This document shows positions 17,160-28,684 of a stretch of DNA of 38,973 nt, one piece after another (within the stretch, counting starts at the first letter, position 1; each line of letters begins with the position of its first letter). Below the pieces are notes generated by a model, which ran no database searches, was not told the DNA's origin, and worked only from the letters and a program-made list of their open reading frames with translations. This stretch comes from Pseudomonadota bacterium (GTDB lineage Bacteria; Pseudomonadota; Gammaproteobacteria; JAKAQQ01). The position numbers were made by a program, and so were the translations under genes. The DNA is taken from NCBI GenBank assembly GCA_021828045.1, contig JAKATI010000007.1, positions 1-38,973 on the forward strand, given 5' to 3'.

Positions 17160-18482
17160 ATGTGGGAGTGCCTTTACGAGTTCTGTATGACCGTCGTCTC
17201 CCCGTTCGCCTTGGGGTGGCTGGATCGCAAGGGCCGGCAACAAACCGGACACTCTACTGCTTGGACTGAGCGATGGGGGCGAATCCCCTCCCAGCCTGGC
17301 CCGACCTTCTGGATCCATGCCTCTTCGCTGGGCGAGCTGCAGGTGGCCCTCAATCTGGTCCGGGGCCTGCACGAGCAGGAGCCGGACCTGCCGATCGTCA
17401 TGACCACCTTTACGGCGACCGCGCGGGAGCAGGCCGAAAAAGCGCTCGGAAGCTCGACGCCGGTTCACTTTCTGCCTTGGGACCGTGGGACTTGGGTCGA
17501 GCGCTTCCTGAATCGCCTTGAGCCTGCAGTCGGGATCATCATCGAGACCGAAATCTGGCCTACCCTCATCCACCGGGCTTCGGAGTGGGGCATCCGCATG
17601 GCCATCGTCAACGGCCGGATCTCCGACCGGTCGCTCGGACGATATGAGCGCTTTTTGCCGCTTTTTGGTCCTGCCTTGCGCAGGCTGGATCGGATCTGGG
17701 CCCAAAACGAGATGCATGCCCGGCGCTTCATTGCACTGGGGGTGGATCCCGACCGGGTCCGTCTGGGTGGCAACCTGAAGTTGAGGGGGCGACCCTCGGC
17801 CGAGGCAGCTGAAAAAGGGCAGGTCCTGCGTCTTGAGATCTTGGGCGGGCATCCCGCTTGGATCGCCGGCAGTGTCCGGGAGGGAGAAGAGCGCATGATG
17901 CTTGAAGCCCAGCAGTGGGTACGGACCCGCCTACCGCAAGCGATTGCCGTTCTGGCCCCTCGACATCCGGAACGGGCGGAGGCGATTCAAGCCGAAAACG
18001 AAATCTGGAGACTCCCCTTGGCCCGTCGCAGCCTCGGTCAGGTGCCGGAGCCGGGCGGGATCCTGGTCCTCGACACCATTGGGGAACTGACGGCGTTCTA
18101 CGCTGCGGGGGATGCCGCCTTCATCGGAGGGAGCCTCGTGCCGCTCGGCGGTCACAACCTGATCGAGGCCATCGAACAGGGTTGCCCGGTGATCATGGGG
18201 CCTTCCCATGGGAACGTCCGTGAAGCCGTCGACCGGCTCGTCCAAGCGCGGGCCATGGCCATCATCCAGGATCCGGATGAATTGGCACGCGAGGTCCTGA
18301 CCCTCTTGACCCAACCGGTCGAACGGGCGGACCGGGCCGAACGCGCCCTGCAGATCATCACCGAGGCCCGAACCGGTCAAGACAGCCTCGTGGCGACTCT
18401 TCTGGATTGGTGGCGGCAGATCCGGTCCGCTGCAGCAGAGACGGGTCTGCGGAGCTCAATGCAGGAGAAAGTGGTTGATTGA
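17160..18482 (+). CDS. waaA: 3-deoxy-D-manno-octulosonic acid transferase
   Basis: WIHASSLGELQVALNLVRGL, VNGRISDRSLGRYERF, FIGGSLVPLGGHNLIEAIEQGCPVIMGPSHGNVREAV. Confidence 0.95.
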   Translation: MWECLYEFCMTVVSPFALGWLDRKGRQQTGHSTAWTERWGRIPSQPGPTFWIHASSLGELQVALNLVRGLHEQEPDLPIVMTTFTATAREQAEKALGSSTPVHFLPWDRGTWVERFLNRLEPAVGIIIETEIWPTLIHRASEWGIRMAIVNGRISDRSLGRYERFLPLFGPALRRLDRIWAQNEMHARRFIALGVDPDRVRLGGNLKLRGRPSAEAAEKGQVLRLEILGGHPAWIAGSVREGEERMMLEAQQWVRTRLPQAIAVLAPRHPERAEAIQAENEIWRLPLARRSLGQVPEPGGILVLDTIGELTAFYAAGDAAFIGGSLVPLGGHNLIEAIEQGCPVIMGPSHGNVREAVDRLVQARAMAIIQDPDELAREVLTLLTQPVERADRAERALQIITEARTGQDSLVATLLDWWRQIRSAAAETGLRSSMQEKVVD

Positions 18483-19856
18483 CTGAATCACCGCAGGCGT
18501 GAGCGTTCCGGCATCCTGGTCCAGGGTCAAAACCGCGATCAGGTAGTTGTAGCGGCTCAGGGCGTAGCTTTCCTCGGCCGTGAGCAGGGTCTGACGGGCC
18601 GTCAGGACATCGACCATGGTCTGCGTGCCGACCTTGTAACCCGCTTCGGTTGCCCGGAGGGCGATCCGGCTCGAGCGCACGCTCTGCTTGAGTGCCCCGA
18701 CCTGTGCCATCTCCGAGATCACGGACAGGAAATCGGTCCGTGTGCTGGAAACCGTTGTCCGCTCGGTGGTGGCGCTTTGGGCGAGGTCAGCCTCATACTG
18801 GTAGCGCGCCTGCCGGGCCCGGGAGGCAATGAGTCCGCCCGAATAGATTGGCCAACTGAGATCAATCCCGAGAACGTTGGTGTTGGTCCCGGAAACAGCG
18901 GGTGCCGAGAGAGAAGCCGTTGGCGAAGCTTGGGATGACGTGCCGGTCGTAAAACTGCGACCGTGGCTCAGCACGAGGTCAAGGGAGGGATAGCCTTGGG
19001 CTCGCTGTACGCGAACATTGGCGTGCCCGGCCTTGGCTGCCAGCCGTGCCGCGATCAGGCTTGGGTTCTGGGCGAGAGCCTGGCTGATCCAGTGGTTGAG
19101 ATTATCCGGCTCGGGCCGGGCAAGTGGCAGCTCGCGAACAAGCGGACGCAGATGAACGACGGGGACGCCGATCAGGGCCTCGAGTGCCTGTTTGGCGGTC
19201 GTCAGGCTGAGTTTGTCGGCAATGACCTGGGCGGCGGCCTGATCATAGGAGGCCCGGGCCTGCTCTGCCGCCGTGACCGGTTGAAGCCCCACCTTGTATT
19301 GCTCTTCCGCCAAGGCCAGCTGGCTCGCGAAGGCTTTTTCCGCAGCCCGTTGTGCCGCGAGGACGTCCTCGGCGTAGAGCACGTTGAAGTAATCCTGGCT
19401 CACGGCAAGGAGGATGCTTTGGATGGAGGCGTTGAGTGTGGCCAGGGCTTCCGCCCCGGTCAGGTCCGCCTCATGCAGAGACTGCCAGTCTGCCCAGTTG
19501 AAAAGGGTTTCGGTGAGCTGTGCCGTGTAGGCCCGGGTGGGAGTGTTCGAGGCACTGAGACCTGTGAAATAGGCGAACTTGTTGCCGGGAATCGAAAAGC
19601 TGGAAACCCGGGTCGAGTCTGTATTGACCTGGGTCAGGGAGGCGGACAGGCTCACCTGCGGCAAGAGAGCGGCCAAAGCCTGGGGACGTGCCTCCTCGCT
19701 GGCCTTGGCGATGGCCAGTGCCTGCTGATACTGGGGATCGTTGTGCAAGGCCAGCTGGTAGACCGTCCAGAGATCCATGGTCCGGCCGGGTGGGCTCAGG
19801 CCGAGCAGGAACAGTACAGCCGGAAGGAGGGGGAGAAGGGCGAAGCGCGATCGCAT
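18456..19856 (-). CDS. tolC: TolC-family outer-membrane efflux protein
   Basis: MDLWTVYQLALHNDPQYQQALAIAKASEEARPQALAALLPQVSLSASLTQ; TEAGYKVGTQTMVDVLTARQTLLTAEESYALSRYNYL. Confidence 0.93.
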   Translation of the reverse strand: MRSRFALLPLLPAVLFLLGLSPPGRTMDLWTVYQLALHNDPQYQQALAIAKASEEARPQALAALLPQVSLSASLTQVNTDSTRVSSFSIPGNKFAYFTGLSASNTPTRAYTAQLTETLFNWADWQSLHEADLTGAEALATLNASIQSILLAVSQDYFNVLYAEDVLAAQRAAEKAFASQLALAEEQYKVGLQPVTAAEQARASYDQAAAQVIADKLSLTTAKQALEALIGVPVVHLRPLVRELPLARPEPDNLNHWISQALAQNPSLIAARLAAKAGHANVRVQRAQGYPSLDLVLSHGRSFTTGTSSQASPTASLSAPAVSGTNTNVLGIDLSWPIYSGGLIASRARQARYQYEADLAQSATTERTTVSSTRTDFLSVISEMAQVGALKQSVRSSRIALRATEAGYKVGTQTMVDVLTARQTLLTAEESYALSRYNYLIAVLTLDQDAGTLTPAVIQSINHFLLH

Positions 19857-19936
19857 CAGATAAACCTCAGGCGTTTTACTGGAGTATATCAGTATTCATC
19901 AAGTCTGGAAAGTTCCAGGCACGAAAGACCGCTCGA

Positions 19937-20614
19937 TCAGGAAAACCGGAAATCCGGGGGTTGAGGGGCGTTTTTCAGCGGGGGAATGCGGGTTTCAAAC
20001 AGGCGCGTCTCCTCGAAAGAAGCACTGTCGCCCAGGCGTCGGATGAGGCGTGCACTCTGGACCAGGTTCGTGCCGAGAACCATGAACAGACGTCCATCCA
20101 CTTCGAGAGCCTTGTAAAAACTGGTTTCCGGCAGATAGAGCGACCCCGTCAGGGCAATGGCATCAAAGCGTTCCTCCAGGAGTGGTGCCGGAAGAGCATG
20201 ACCGTCGGCGGCAAGGTACCGGATCGGTTGGCGGAGCCCGAGTGCCTGGTGACGCTGCTTCGCGGCTTGAATGAAATCCGGATGGAGGTCCACTGTGGTA
20301 AGTTCCCGGCCGAGGCAGGCGAGACAGGCGGTCAGGTATCCTGAACCCGTGCCGATTTCCAGGATCCGTTCCCTTCCGACCAGACCCAGGGCTTGGGCCA
20401 GTCGAGCCTGAAAGGAAGGGGTCAGCATCGCCTCGCCATGATCCAGGGGAATCTCGCAATCGGCATAGGCCAGTTTTTGGAATGTGTCGGGGACAAAGAT
20501 CTGGCGGGGAATCTCGTCGAAAACCGCAAGCACGGCCGGGTCCAGAACCCCGCCGGCCCGGATCTGCTGTTCCACCATCTGGTGGCGGGGCGCGGTTACA
20601 TTGAAGTCGAGCAT
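19937..20614 (-). CDS. Protein-L-isoaspartate O-methyltransferase family protein
   Basis: MVEQQIRAGGVLDPAVLAVFDEIPRQIFVP, LTPSFQARLAQAL, RILEIGTGSGYLTACLACLG. Adjacent to tolC, a common arrangement. Confidence 0.9.
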   Translation of the reverse strand: MLDFNVTAPRHQMVEQQIRAGGVLDPAVLAVFDEIPRQIFVPDTFQKLAYADCEIPLDHGEAMLTPSFQARLAQALGLVGRERILEIGTGSGYLTACLACLGRELTTVDLHPDFIQAAKQRHQALGLRQPIRYLAADGHALPAPLLEERFDAIALTGSLYLPETSFYKALEVDGRLFMVLGTNLVQSARLIRRLGDSASFEETRLFETRIPPLKNAPQPPDFRFS

Positions 20615-20681
20615 GGAACGACTGGGTGGCGCGACTGCTCAGCGCTCAATGGTAGCATAGGACCTTCCCCAGGCGGACGCG

Positions 20682-21626
20682 TTGACGGACACAGAGAGCC
20701 GCATGACCACGGAAAAAATGAAACGAAGCCGACGACGCACGGGGAAGGGAGGGGATAGTGGCGGTTCGGGGGATTTTCCCTTCGGCAGCCGTTCCTCTGT
20801 TGTGGTTTTGGGACAGCCGAGGACTTGGCTACGGGATTTTTACTACTGGCTGCTGACCACCCGCTGGAGCTGGTTTCTCCTGTTTGTCTTCGGTGTCTAC
20901 ATTCTGGTCAATTGTGTGTTCGGCCTCTTGTTCTGGCTGGATCCGGGCGGGATCGCGAATCTCGCTCGGGGCTCGTTCTGGGATGCGTTTTTTTTCAGCA
21001 CCGAGACGCTCACGACCCTGGGTTCGGGTTTCTGGTATCCGGCCGACCGCTATAGCGAAGTCCTGACGGCTCTCGAACCCATGATGGGTCTCATGGGCCT
21101 CGCGCTCGTGACGGGTGTGATGTTTGCCCGGGTTTCGCGACCCTCTTCCCGGATCCGCTTCAGTCGCCATGCGCTCATTACACCATTTCAAGGGACCCCG
21201 ACTTTGGTGTTCCGTCTGGCCAACAGTCGCCATAATCTCATCACAGGAGGGACCCTGGGTGTTTATCTCATTCGTTCTGAAAAAAGCCGAGAAGGACGGG
21301 CACTCCGCCGCATCCACGAACTGCCGCTGGTGAGGTCGCAGACACCGCTGTTTGCTCTCACCTGGCTTGTCATGCACGAGATTCGCCCGGGCAGCCCACT
21401 GGCTGCTTTCATCGATCCGGACTCGTTCCCTCCCGGGGATGACGATACCTTTATCCTGGTCAACTTTACCGGGCATGACCGGACCTACGGCCAGGCGGTC
21501 CATGCCCAGCATCTCTACCGGATGGGCGACCTGCGCTGGAACCGCTGGTTTGCCGACGTCACGGAGCGGCGGGCCGACGGACGTTGGCAGATTGATTACG
21601 AGCGTTTCGACGAACTCGTCGACTGA
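20682..21626 (+). CDS. Inward-rectifier (KirBac)-like ion channel with non-canonical filter
   Basis: Two TM segments around FFFSTETLTTLGSGFWYPADRYSEVL, LVTGVMFARVSRPSSRIRFSRHALITPFQG (Kir gate/linker), IRK-like cytoplasmic domain (LVFRLANSRHNLI...; LTWLVMHEIRPGSPL; ILVNFTGHDRTYGQAVHAQHLY). Confidence 0.88.
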   Translation: MTDTESRMTTEKMKRSRRRTGKGGDSGGSGDFPFGSRSSVVVLGQPRTWLRDFYYWLLTTRWSWFLLFVFGVYILVNCVFGLLFWLDPGGIANLARGSFWDAFFFSTETLTTLGSGFWYPADRYSEVLTALEPMMGLMGLALVTGVMFARVSRPSSRIRFSRHALITPFQGTPTLVFRLANSRHNLITGGTLGVYLIRSEKSREGRALRRIHELPLVRSQTPLFALTWLVMHEIRPGSPLAAFIDPDSFPPGDDDTFILVNFTGHDRTYGQAVHAQHLYRMGDLRWNRWFADVTERRADGRWQIDYERFDELVD

Positions 21627-21639
21627 TCGGCCGGCTTGC

Positions 21640-21645
21640 TATACT
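21640..21645 (+). promoter_or_regulatory. Extended -10 element for thiC mRNA
   Basis: TGC-TATACT upstream of the TPP riboswitch; -35 poorly conserved. Confidence 0.45.
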
Positions 21646-21678
21646 GGAACACCGGTCGACCCAGTCGGGTCGACCAGG

Positions 21679-21757
21679 CAAGCCGGGGGTGCCCTGGGTG
21701 GGCTGAGAAAGACCCTTGGAACCTGATCCGGGCAAAACCGGCGGAGGGAAGGCTTGC
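21679..21757 (+). ncRNA. TPP riboswitch (THI element)
   Basis: GGGGGTGCCC...GGCTGAGAAAGACCCTTGGAACCTGATCCGGGCAAAACCGGCGGAGGGAAGGCTTGC; P1 GCAAGCC/GGCTTGC; upstream of thiC. Confidence 0.97.
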
Positions 21758-21802
21758 GGGCATGGGCCCGGGCGTGATCCTCGCTCCGCTTCCTGGAGGT
21801 GA

Positions 21803-23674
<1,872 letters not shown>

Positions 23675-23908
23675 AGTTTCACGGAAATGGGTGTCACTTT
23701 CCCCCATTTTCTCCTGTCGGGGTGGCGGGAACCTGCAGGTTGTCACGCCAGGCGGTGAACGGGGTGGTATAAAAGCGCTTGAGGCGGTCTACCCGGCGTG
23801 GTCCACCCAACATCCCGGCCGGCCGCGCTCGAATGGCGGGGAGTGTTGCTGATCGGTTCGTATTCTATCAGCATATTGGTATCGAAAAAGTGATGCGATT
23901 GTACTAAT

Positions 23909-24681
23909 ATGATTCTCTCGGCTCGTGATCTCGGTTTCAGCCCGGAGGCGGAGTTTCGCGACCGGACTCAAATGCAGTTCATCGCTCTCCTCATGCGGCA
24001 GGGGGCCAGCCGCCTCATCCTCTAAGGCGGGATGGCCATTCGGGTGCTCTACGCAAGCATGCGTCTCGCCTAAGGATGTAGATTTCGACTGTGAAGACAA
24101 CGTCTCACAGCAGTCCATGCAGACTCACATGAACAAGGCACTCTCGCAGGCGGCCCGACTTGTGGGCCTGAGAGGGGTGGAGGTCACCCAGACGAAACGG
24201 GTCGAGCGCTCCGCCCGGTGGCGGATCAAAGCCGTTTGAAACACCGATTGCATACCGTATTCCGCCGTTCAATGTCCGCGTATACGGATCGGCCGCAATG
24301 GCGGGCGGCAAGGTAAACGCGTTACTGAGCGAGAATCGGAGTGTTCCGCGTGATGTGTACGACCTGGCGGAATTGACACGGCACGGTGCGGATCCGACGG
24401 AACTTTGGATTCGCCGCATTCCACGACAGGTCCTCGAGTGGAAACGGCCGGTCGTCCTGCGCAAGATCGAGATCATCGATTTTGCTAGGGCTGCCGCGGA
24501 GCTGCTGCCCTACATCGCCCCAGAGATACGGCAGTCCCTAGACGAGGCCCGCTGGGATGAGATGCGCCTCGACGTTGCACATCATGTGGAGGGGTGGATG
24601 GACTCCGCTGTCGCACGCGCCGAGGACTCTGGTGAGGAGGATTATGTCCAGACCACCGACAGCGATCTTGCTGGGCGCTGA
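23909..24681 (+). pseudogene. AbiEii-like nucleotidyltransferase toxin, decayed
   Basis: Reconstructed across frames: MILSARDLGFSPEAEFRDRTQMQFIALLMRQGASRLIL*GGMAIRVLYASMRLA / KDVDFDCEDNV...VERSARWRIKAV / FETPIAYRIPPFNVRVYGSAAMAGGKVNALLSENRSVPRDVYDLAEL...; one in-frame stop and two frame changes. Confidence 0.82.
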
Positions 24682-24705
24682 GGCGTCAGCGTCCTGACGA
24701 TCCCC

Positions 24706-25286
24706 ATGCTTGCTGCGGTTCTCTCGGACCGTTGCAAGTCACCGACGCGCAACACACTTTTTCGATGGGTCCGTGAACAGGTCGCAAGTGGTGTTTTGCG
24801 ACCCATCACGCGCGGACTCTATCTCAACCAATTAGCGGCACCGAAACCGACTGCTGCCGAAGCTGCCGGATTTGTAAGGACCGGAGCGGTCGTCAGCCTT
24901 CAGACCGTGCTGGGCGAAGCCGGTATCACGAACAGTTTTCCCGATGTCGTAACGAGTGTGGTTCCTCACGAACGCGACCATGTGCCGTCCGTGAGGCCGG
25001 TACAGGCGGCCGACATCGAATTCCGCTTCCACTCCATGCCGGTGCGACTCCTCGACGACCGAGCCGGACAGCTGGAGGACCGTATGGACCTGGACGCCAA
25101 GTATCCTCGGGCAACCGCGGAGAAGGCGTTGCTGGACTGGCTGTACCTTGGTGAATCCCGTTACTCGAGAATCGCGGGCCCACCTCTTGATGTCGAGGTG
25201 GAGCAGCTCAACAGCCGCGACTGCGCAGGCTGGCCCGGTCCATGGAGCTCACCGAGCAACTCCAAGCCTGGCGGGCACAAAAGTAG
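24706..25286 (+). pseudogene. AbiEi-family antitoxin-like protein with 3' frameshift
   Basis: FRWVREQVASGVLRPITRGLYLNQ, AGFVRTGAVVSLQTVLGEAGITNSFPDVVTSVVP, ATAEKALLDWLYLG. Near 25217 the conserved-looking tail LRRLARSMELTEQLQAWRAQK* moves to another frame, ending at TAG 25284-25286. Confidence 0.7.
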
Positions 25287-25816
25287 AGATACGATCTCGA
25301 CCCCGATGTGGGAGAGAATACTTCTAACCACCTGTAGCCCAAGGTCCTGATTCCGCCACACCTGCTAGCATAAAACTGTGCGAGGCCAGAGCTCTGCGGA
25401 AGCCAGTGGCCTTATTTTCCGGAGACCGCCGGTCTGGATTGTGGCACTGCCTTTGTCCAATCCGTCCTGCAGCCAGCTTTGATATCAGCATCGACTGTAC
25501 AGGTCGCAGAGCTCCTGGTGACCGAATCGATGAAGACGACGTCTATGGCTTGTAACCCAGCATCTGCCATCCCGATCACTGGATTTGGAAAACCATTACT
25601 CTTCCGGGATGCGATCTCTCTACAATCGCTCGCCATGGCGATTGAGAGCAACTTCTGTCTGGAAGGAGACGGATCCCTCCCCTCAACTAAGGATCCGGGT
25701 GGTTCCAGGCCAGAGGTCTGCAGAGCCCCGGTCGGGCTGCGGCGGGGCCACGGTTCCCGCCCGTGGGGAATCCCGGTGGAAGGGACGGGGCGGATCCGGG
25801 ATGTGATTGCAGCGCG

Positions 25817-27166
25817 TTAGAGAATGTATCGGCTCAAGTCTTCGTTGCCGGCAATCCCGGAGAGACGGCTCTCGACATAGGCCCGGTCAATCACGATTTC
25901 ACGACCCCGGATGTCCGGAGCCTGGAAGGAAGCGGCCTCGAGCAGACGCTCGAGCACGGTATGCAATCTCCGGGCCCCAATGTTTTCCGTGCGGGTGTTG
26001 ACCTCGTGGGCAATCTCCGCGATGCGTTGTACGCCGTCGGGTTCGAAGCGCAGGATCACGCCTTCGGTGGCCAGGAGGGCAGAATACTGACGGGTCAGTG
26101 AATTCTCGGGTTCGGTGAGGATGCGGACGAAATCGCCGCTCGAAAGGGCCTGGAGCTCGACCCGGATCGGCAACCGTCCCTGGAGTTCGGGAATGAGGTC
26201 TGCGGGCTTGCTCGTGTGGAAAGCTCCCGAGGCAATAAACAGGATATGGTCGGTGTGAACCAGCCCATAACGGGTACTCACGGTTGAGCCTTCGATCAGG
26301 GGGAGGAGATCGCGCTGGACCCCCTCGCGGGAGACATCCGCCCCGCCCACCGTCTCGTCCGATCGGCGGGTGATCTTGTCAAACTCGTCGATGAAGACGA
26401 TTCCATCCTGTTCCACGGCCGTGATGGCCCGGGCACGGAGTTCGTCCTCATTGACCAGCTTGAGCGATTCCTCCTCGAGCAAGCGCTTCCTGGCTTCCCC
26501 GACGCGCAGCCGCTGGCGCCGGCTCTGGCCCGATCCCGCCAGCTGGCGGAACATCTGGTTGAGCTGGCCGCTCATTTCCTCGAGTCCCGGTGGTGTCATG
26601 ATCTCGAGCCCTGCGGGATTGGTGGTCAGCTCGATTTCAATCTCCTCCGGGTCGAGGGATCCGGAGCGCAGTGCATCGCGCAACGCGGCACGCGAGGTCC
26701 CCGGACGCGATCCTTGGGGTGGGGCGAATCCGTAGGGACTCGGTCCCTGACCGGAGAGTGCATCCAGGATGCGGTTTTCGGCCGCCGTTTCCGCTTGGAG
26801 TGCGACCTCGTGCACGGCTGCTTCGCGTTCCATCTTGACGGCCATCTCCGCAAGATCCCGGATGATCGAATCCACGTCGCGGCCCACATAGCCCACTTCG
26901 GTGAACTTCGTGGCCTCGACCTTGAGAAACGGGGCATGGGCCAGGCGGGCCAGGCGGCGTGCAATCTCGGTTTTGCCGACCCCGGTGGGGCCGATCATCA
27001 GAATGTTCTTGGGGGTGACTTCCGCGCGCAGCTCGGGTGCGAGCTGGGCGCGGCGCCAGCGATTGCGCAGGGCAATGGCGACCGCCCGCTTGGCTTCGTC
27101 CTGTCCAATGATGTAGTGGTCCAGTTCCGCGACAATTTCACGCGGGGTCATCGGGGTCAGGGCCAT
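25817..27166 (-). CDS. hslU: ATP-dependent protease ATPase subunit HslU
   Basis: [85 protein letters not shown]. Start [10 protein letters not shown] at 27166. Confidence 0.98.
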   Translation of the reverse strand: MALTPMTPREIVAELDHYIIGQDEAKRAVAIALRNRWRRAQLAPELRAEVTPKNILMIGPTGVGKTEIARRLARLAHAPFLKVEATKFTEVGYVGRDVDSIIRDLAEMAVKMEREAAVHEVALQAETAAENRILDALSGQGPSPYGFAPPQGSRPGTSRAALRDALRSGSLDPEEIEIELTTNPAGLEIMTPPGLEEMSGQLNQMFRQLAGSGQSRRQRLRVGEARKRLLEEESLKLVNEDELRARAITAVEQDGIVFIDEFDKITRRSDETVGGADVSREGVQRDLLPLIEGSTVSTRYGLVHTDHILFIASGAFHTSKPADLIPELQGRLPIRVELQALSSGDFVRILTEPENSLTRQYSALLATEGVILRFEPDGVQRIAEIAHEVNTRTENIGARRLHTVLERLLEAASFQAPDIRGREIVIDRAYVESRLSGIAGNEDLSRYIL

Positions 27167-27200
27167 CGGGTCAACGCTCCGTCCGAACAGTCGTCGTGGA

Positions 27201-27764
27201 TCAAGCGGGGAGAGGAAGTTCTTCGACCAGGATTTCCTGGTTGGTGTAAATGCAGATCCCGGCAGCAATGCCGATTGCTTCCCGGCACAGGGTCGGGGCA
27301 TCCAGGTCCGTATGCCGGAGGAGTGCCTGGGCCGCGGCCTGCGCGTAGGGTCCGCCAGATCCAATGGCAATGAGGCCATCCTCCGGCTCCAGGACATCGC
27401 CGTTTCCGGAAATGAGAAAGGCCCGTTCCCGGTCCGCCACAGCCAGCATGGCCTCGAGCCTGCGCAGGATCCGGTCACTGCGCCAGTCACGAGCCAGCTC
27501 CACCGCGGCACGTGCGAGTTGTCCGCTGTGCTTTTCCAGCTTTTCCTCGAACCGCTCGGCCAGGGTGAAGGCATCCGCCGTGCCTCCGGCAAAGCCTGCC
27601 AGCACACGGTCGTGGTAGAGGCGACGGATCTTCCGGGCATTGGCCTTGAGGATGGTCTGCCCGAAGGTGACCTGACCGTCTCCTGCCATGGCGACCCGGT
27701 CACCCCGACGGACACAGAGGATCGTGGTGCCTTCGAAAGCCGGCAATCCTCCCCGCTCGCTCAT
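27201..27764 (-). CDS. hslV: ATP-dependent protease proteolytic subunit HslV
   Basis: [60 protein letters not shown]. Confidence 0.98.
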   Translation of the reverse strand: MSERGGLPAFEGTTILCVRRGDRVAMAGDGQVTFGQTILKANARKIRRLYHDRVLAGFAGGTADAFTLAERFEEKLEKHSGQLARAAVELARDWRSDRILRRLEAMLAVADRERAFLISGNGDVLEPEDGLIAIGSGGPYAQAAAQALLRHTDLDAPTLCREAIGIAAGICIYTNQEILVEELPLPA

Positions 27765-28684
27765 CGATTTTCCTTGCCGGACGTGGTTTTTTCCCGCCGA
27801 GCACGGGGATGGGTTTGATCATAGACCCGGGCCAGGTGCTGGAAATCGAGATGGGTGTAGATCTGGGTGGTGGAAAGATGCTGGTGGCCGAGAAACTCCT
27901 GGATCCCGCGGAGGTTGCCGCTTGATTCCAGGAGATGGCTGGCACAGGAGTGGCGGAAGAGGTGCGGGTGTAGCCGGGCACCGATGCCTTCCCGAATCCC
28001 GTAGCGGGCGAGCCGTGCCTGGATGGTCCGGGGGGCGATCCGGGACCCCCGCGTGCTTACGAAGAGCGCTCTCTCTCCCGGGTTTCGAGCCGGGCGCACG
28101 CGGAGCCAGGCCGCGAGTGCCTGAAGTGCCGGGACCCCGACGGGAACGACCCGCTCCCGGTTGCCCTTTCCACGGACCCGGACCAGTCCCGATTCCGCAT
28201 GGAGGTCTGCCACGTCCAGTCCTACGAGTTCCGAGAGCCGGAGGGCGGAGGAATAGAGCAGTTCGAGTACGGCACGATCGAGGTGGTCGCCGATTGTACT
28301 CGGGGGCTGGGTGAAGAGGCGACCCATCCGGTCCACGTCCAGGATGGCGGGCAGACGGCTCCGGTTTTTGGGGGGGCGAACCAAAAGTGCGGGATTCCGG
28401 GTGGTCAGCCCCTTTCGGATGAGATCCCGGTACAGGCTCCGCACCGCGGAGAGATCGCGGGCCAGTGTGCGGGGAGAGGTGCCGGACCGGGTCCGGGCCG
28501 CCAACCAGCGGTGCAGAGTCTCCGGCTCGAGCAGCTCCCATCGTCCGATTCCCTCCCCGGCCAGGAAACCGCCCAGGCTCTCGAGACTCTGCCGGTAGGT
28601 CTGGATCGTGGCAGCCGAGAGCCGGCCCGTCTGGCCGAGTTCATGGAGGAAAGCGTCGATCGTGGATTTAAGATCCGGATTCAT
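27761..28684 (-). CDS. xerC: Tyrosine recombinase XerC
   Basis: [75 protein letters not shown]. Catalytic R/K/HxxR/H/Y visible; adjacent to DUF484 and dapF. Confidence 0.96.
   Translation of the reverse strand: MNPDLKSTIDAFLHELGQTGRLSAATIQTYRQSLESLGGFLAGEGIGRWELLEPETLHRWLAARTRSGTSPRTLARDLSAVRSLYRDLIRKGLTTRNPALLVRPPKNRSRLPAILDVDRMGRLFTQPPSTIGDHLDRAVLELLYSSALRLSELVGLDVADLHAESGLVRVRGKGNRERVVPVGVPALQALAAWLRVRPARNPGERALFVSTRGSRIAPRTIQARLARYGIREGIGARLHPHLFRHSCASHLLESSGNLRGIQEFLGHQHLSTTQIYTHLDFQHLARVYDQTHPRARREKTTSGKENR

Noticed and set aside
18963-19964. 333-aa plus-strand ORF
   Set aside because: Antisense shadow of tolC, no domain signal.
23685-23709. Hairpin AAATGGG...CCCATTT after thiC as an intrinsic terminator
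   Set aside because: Stem is AT-rich with an 11-nt loop and no proper U-tract; too weak to list as a feature.
23730-23741. 12-bp palindrome AACCTGCAGGTT downstream of thiC
   Set aside because: Short and isolated; expected by chance at this scale and no linked gene argues for an operator.
27167-27715. N-terminal extension of the hslU ORF to 27715
   Set aside because: It runs out of frame through hslV on the same strand; HslU starts at [10 protein letters not shown] (27166).
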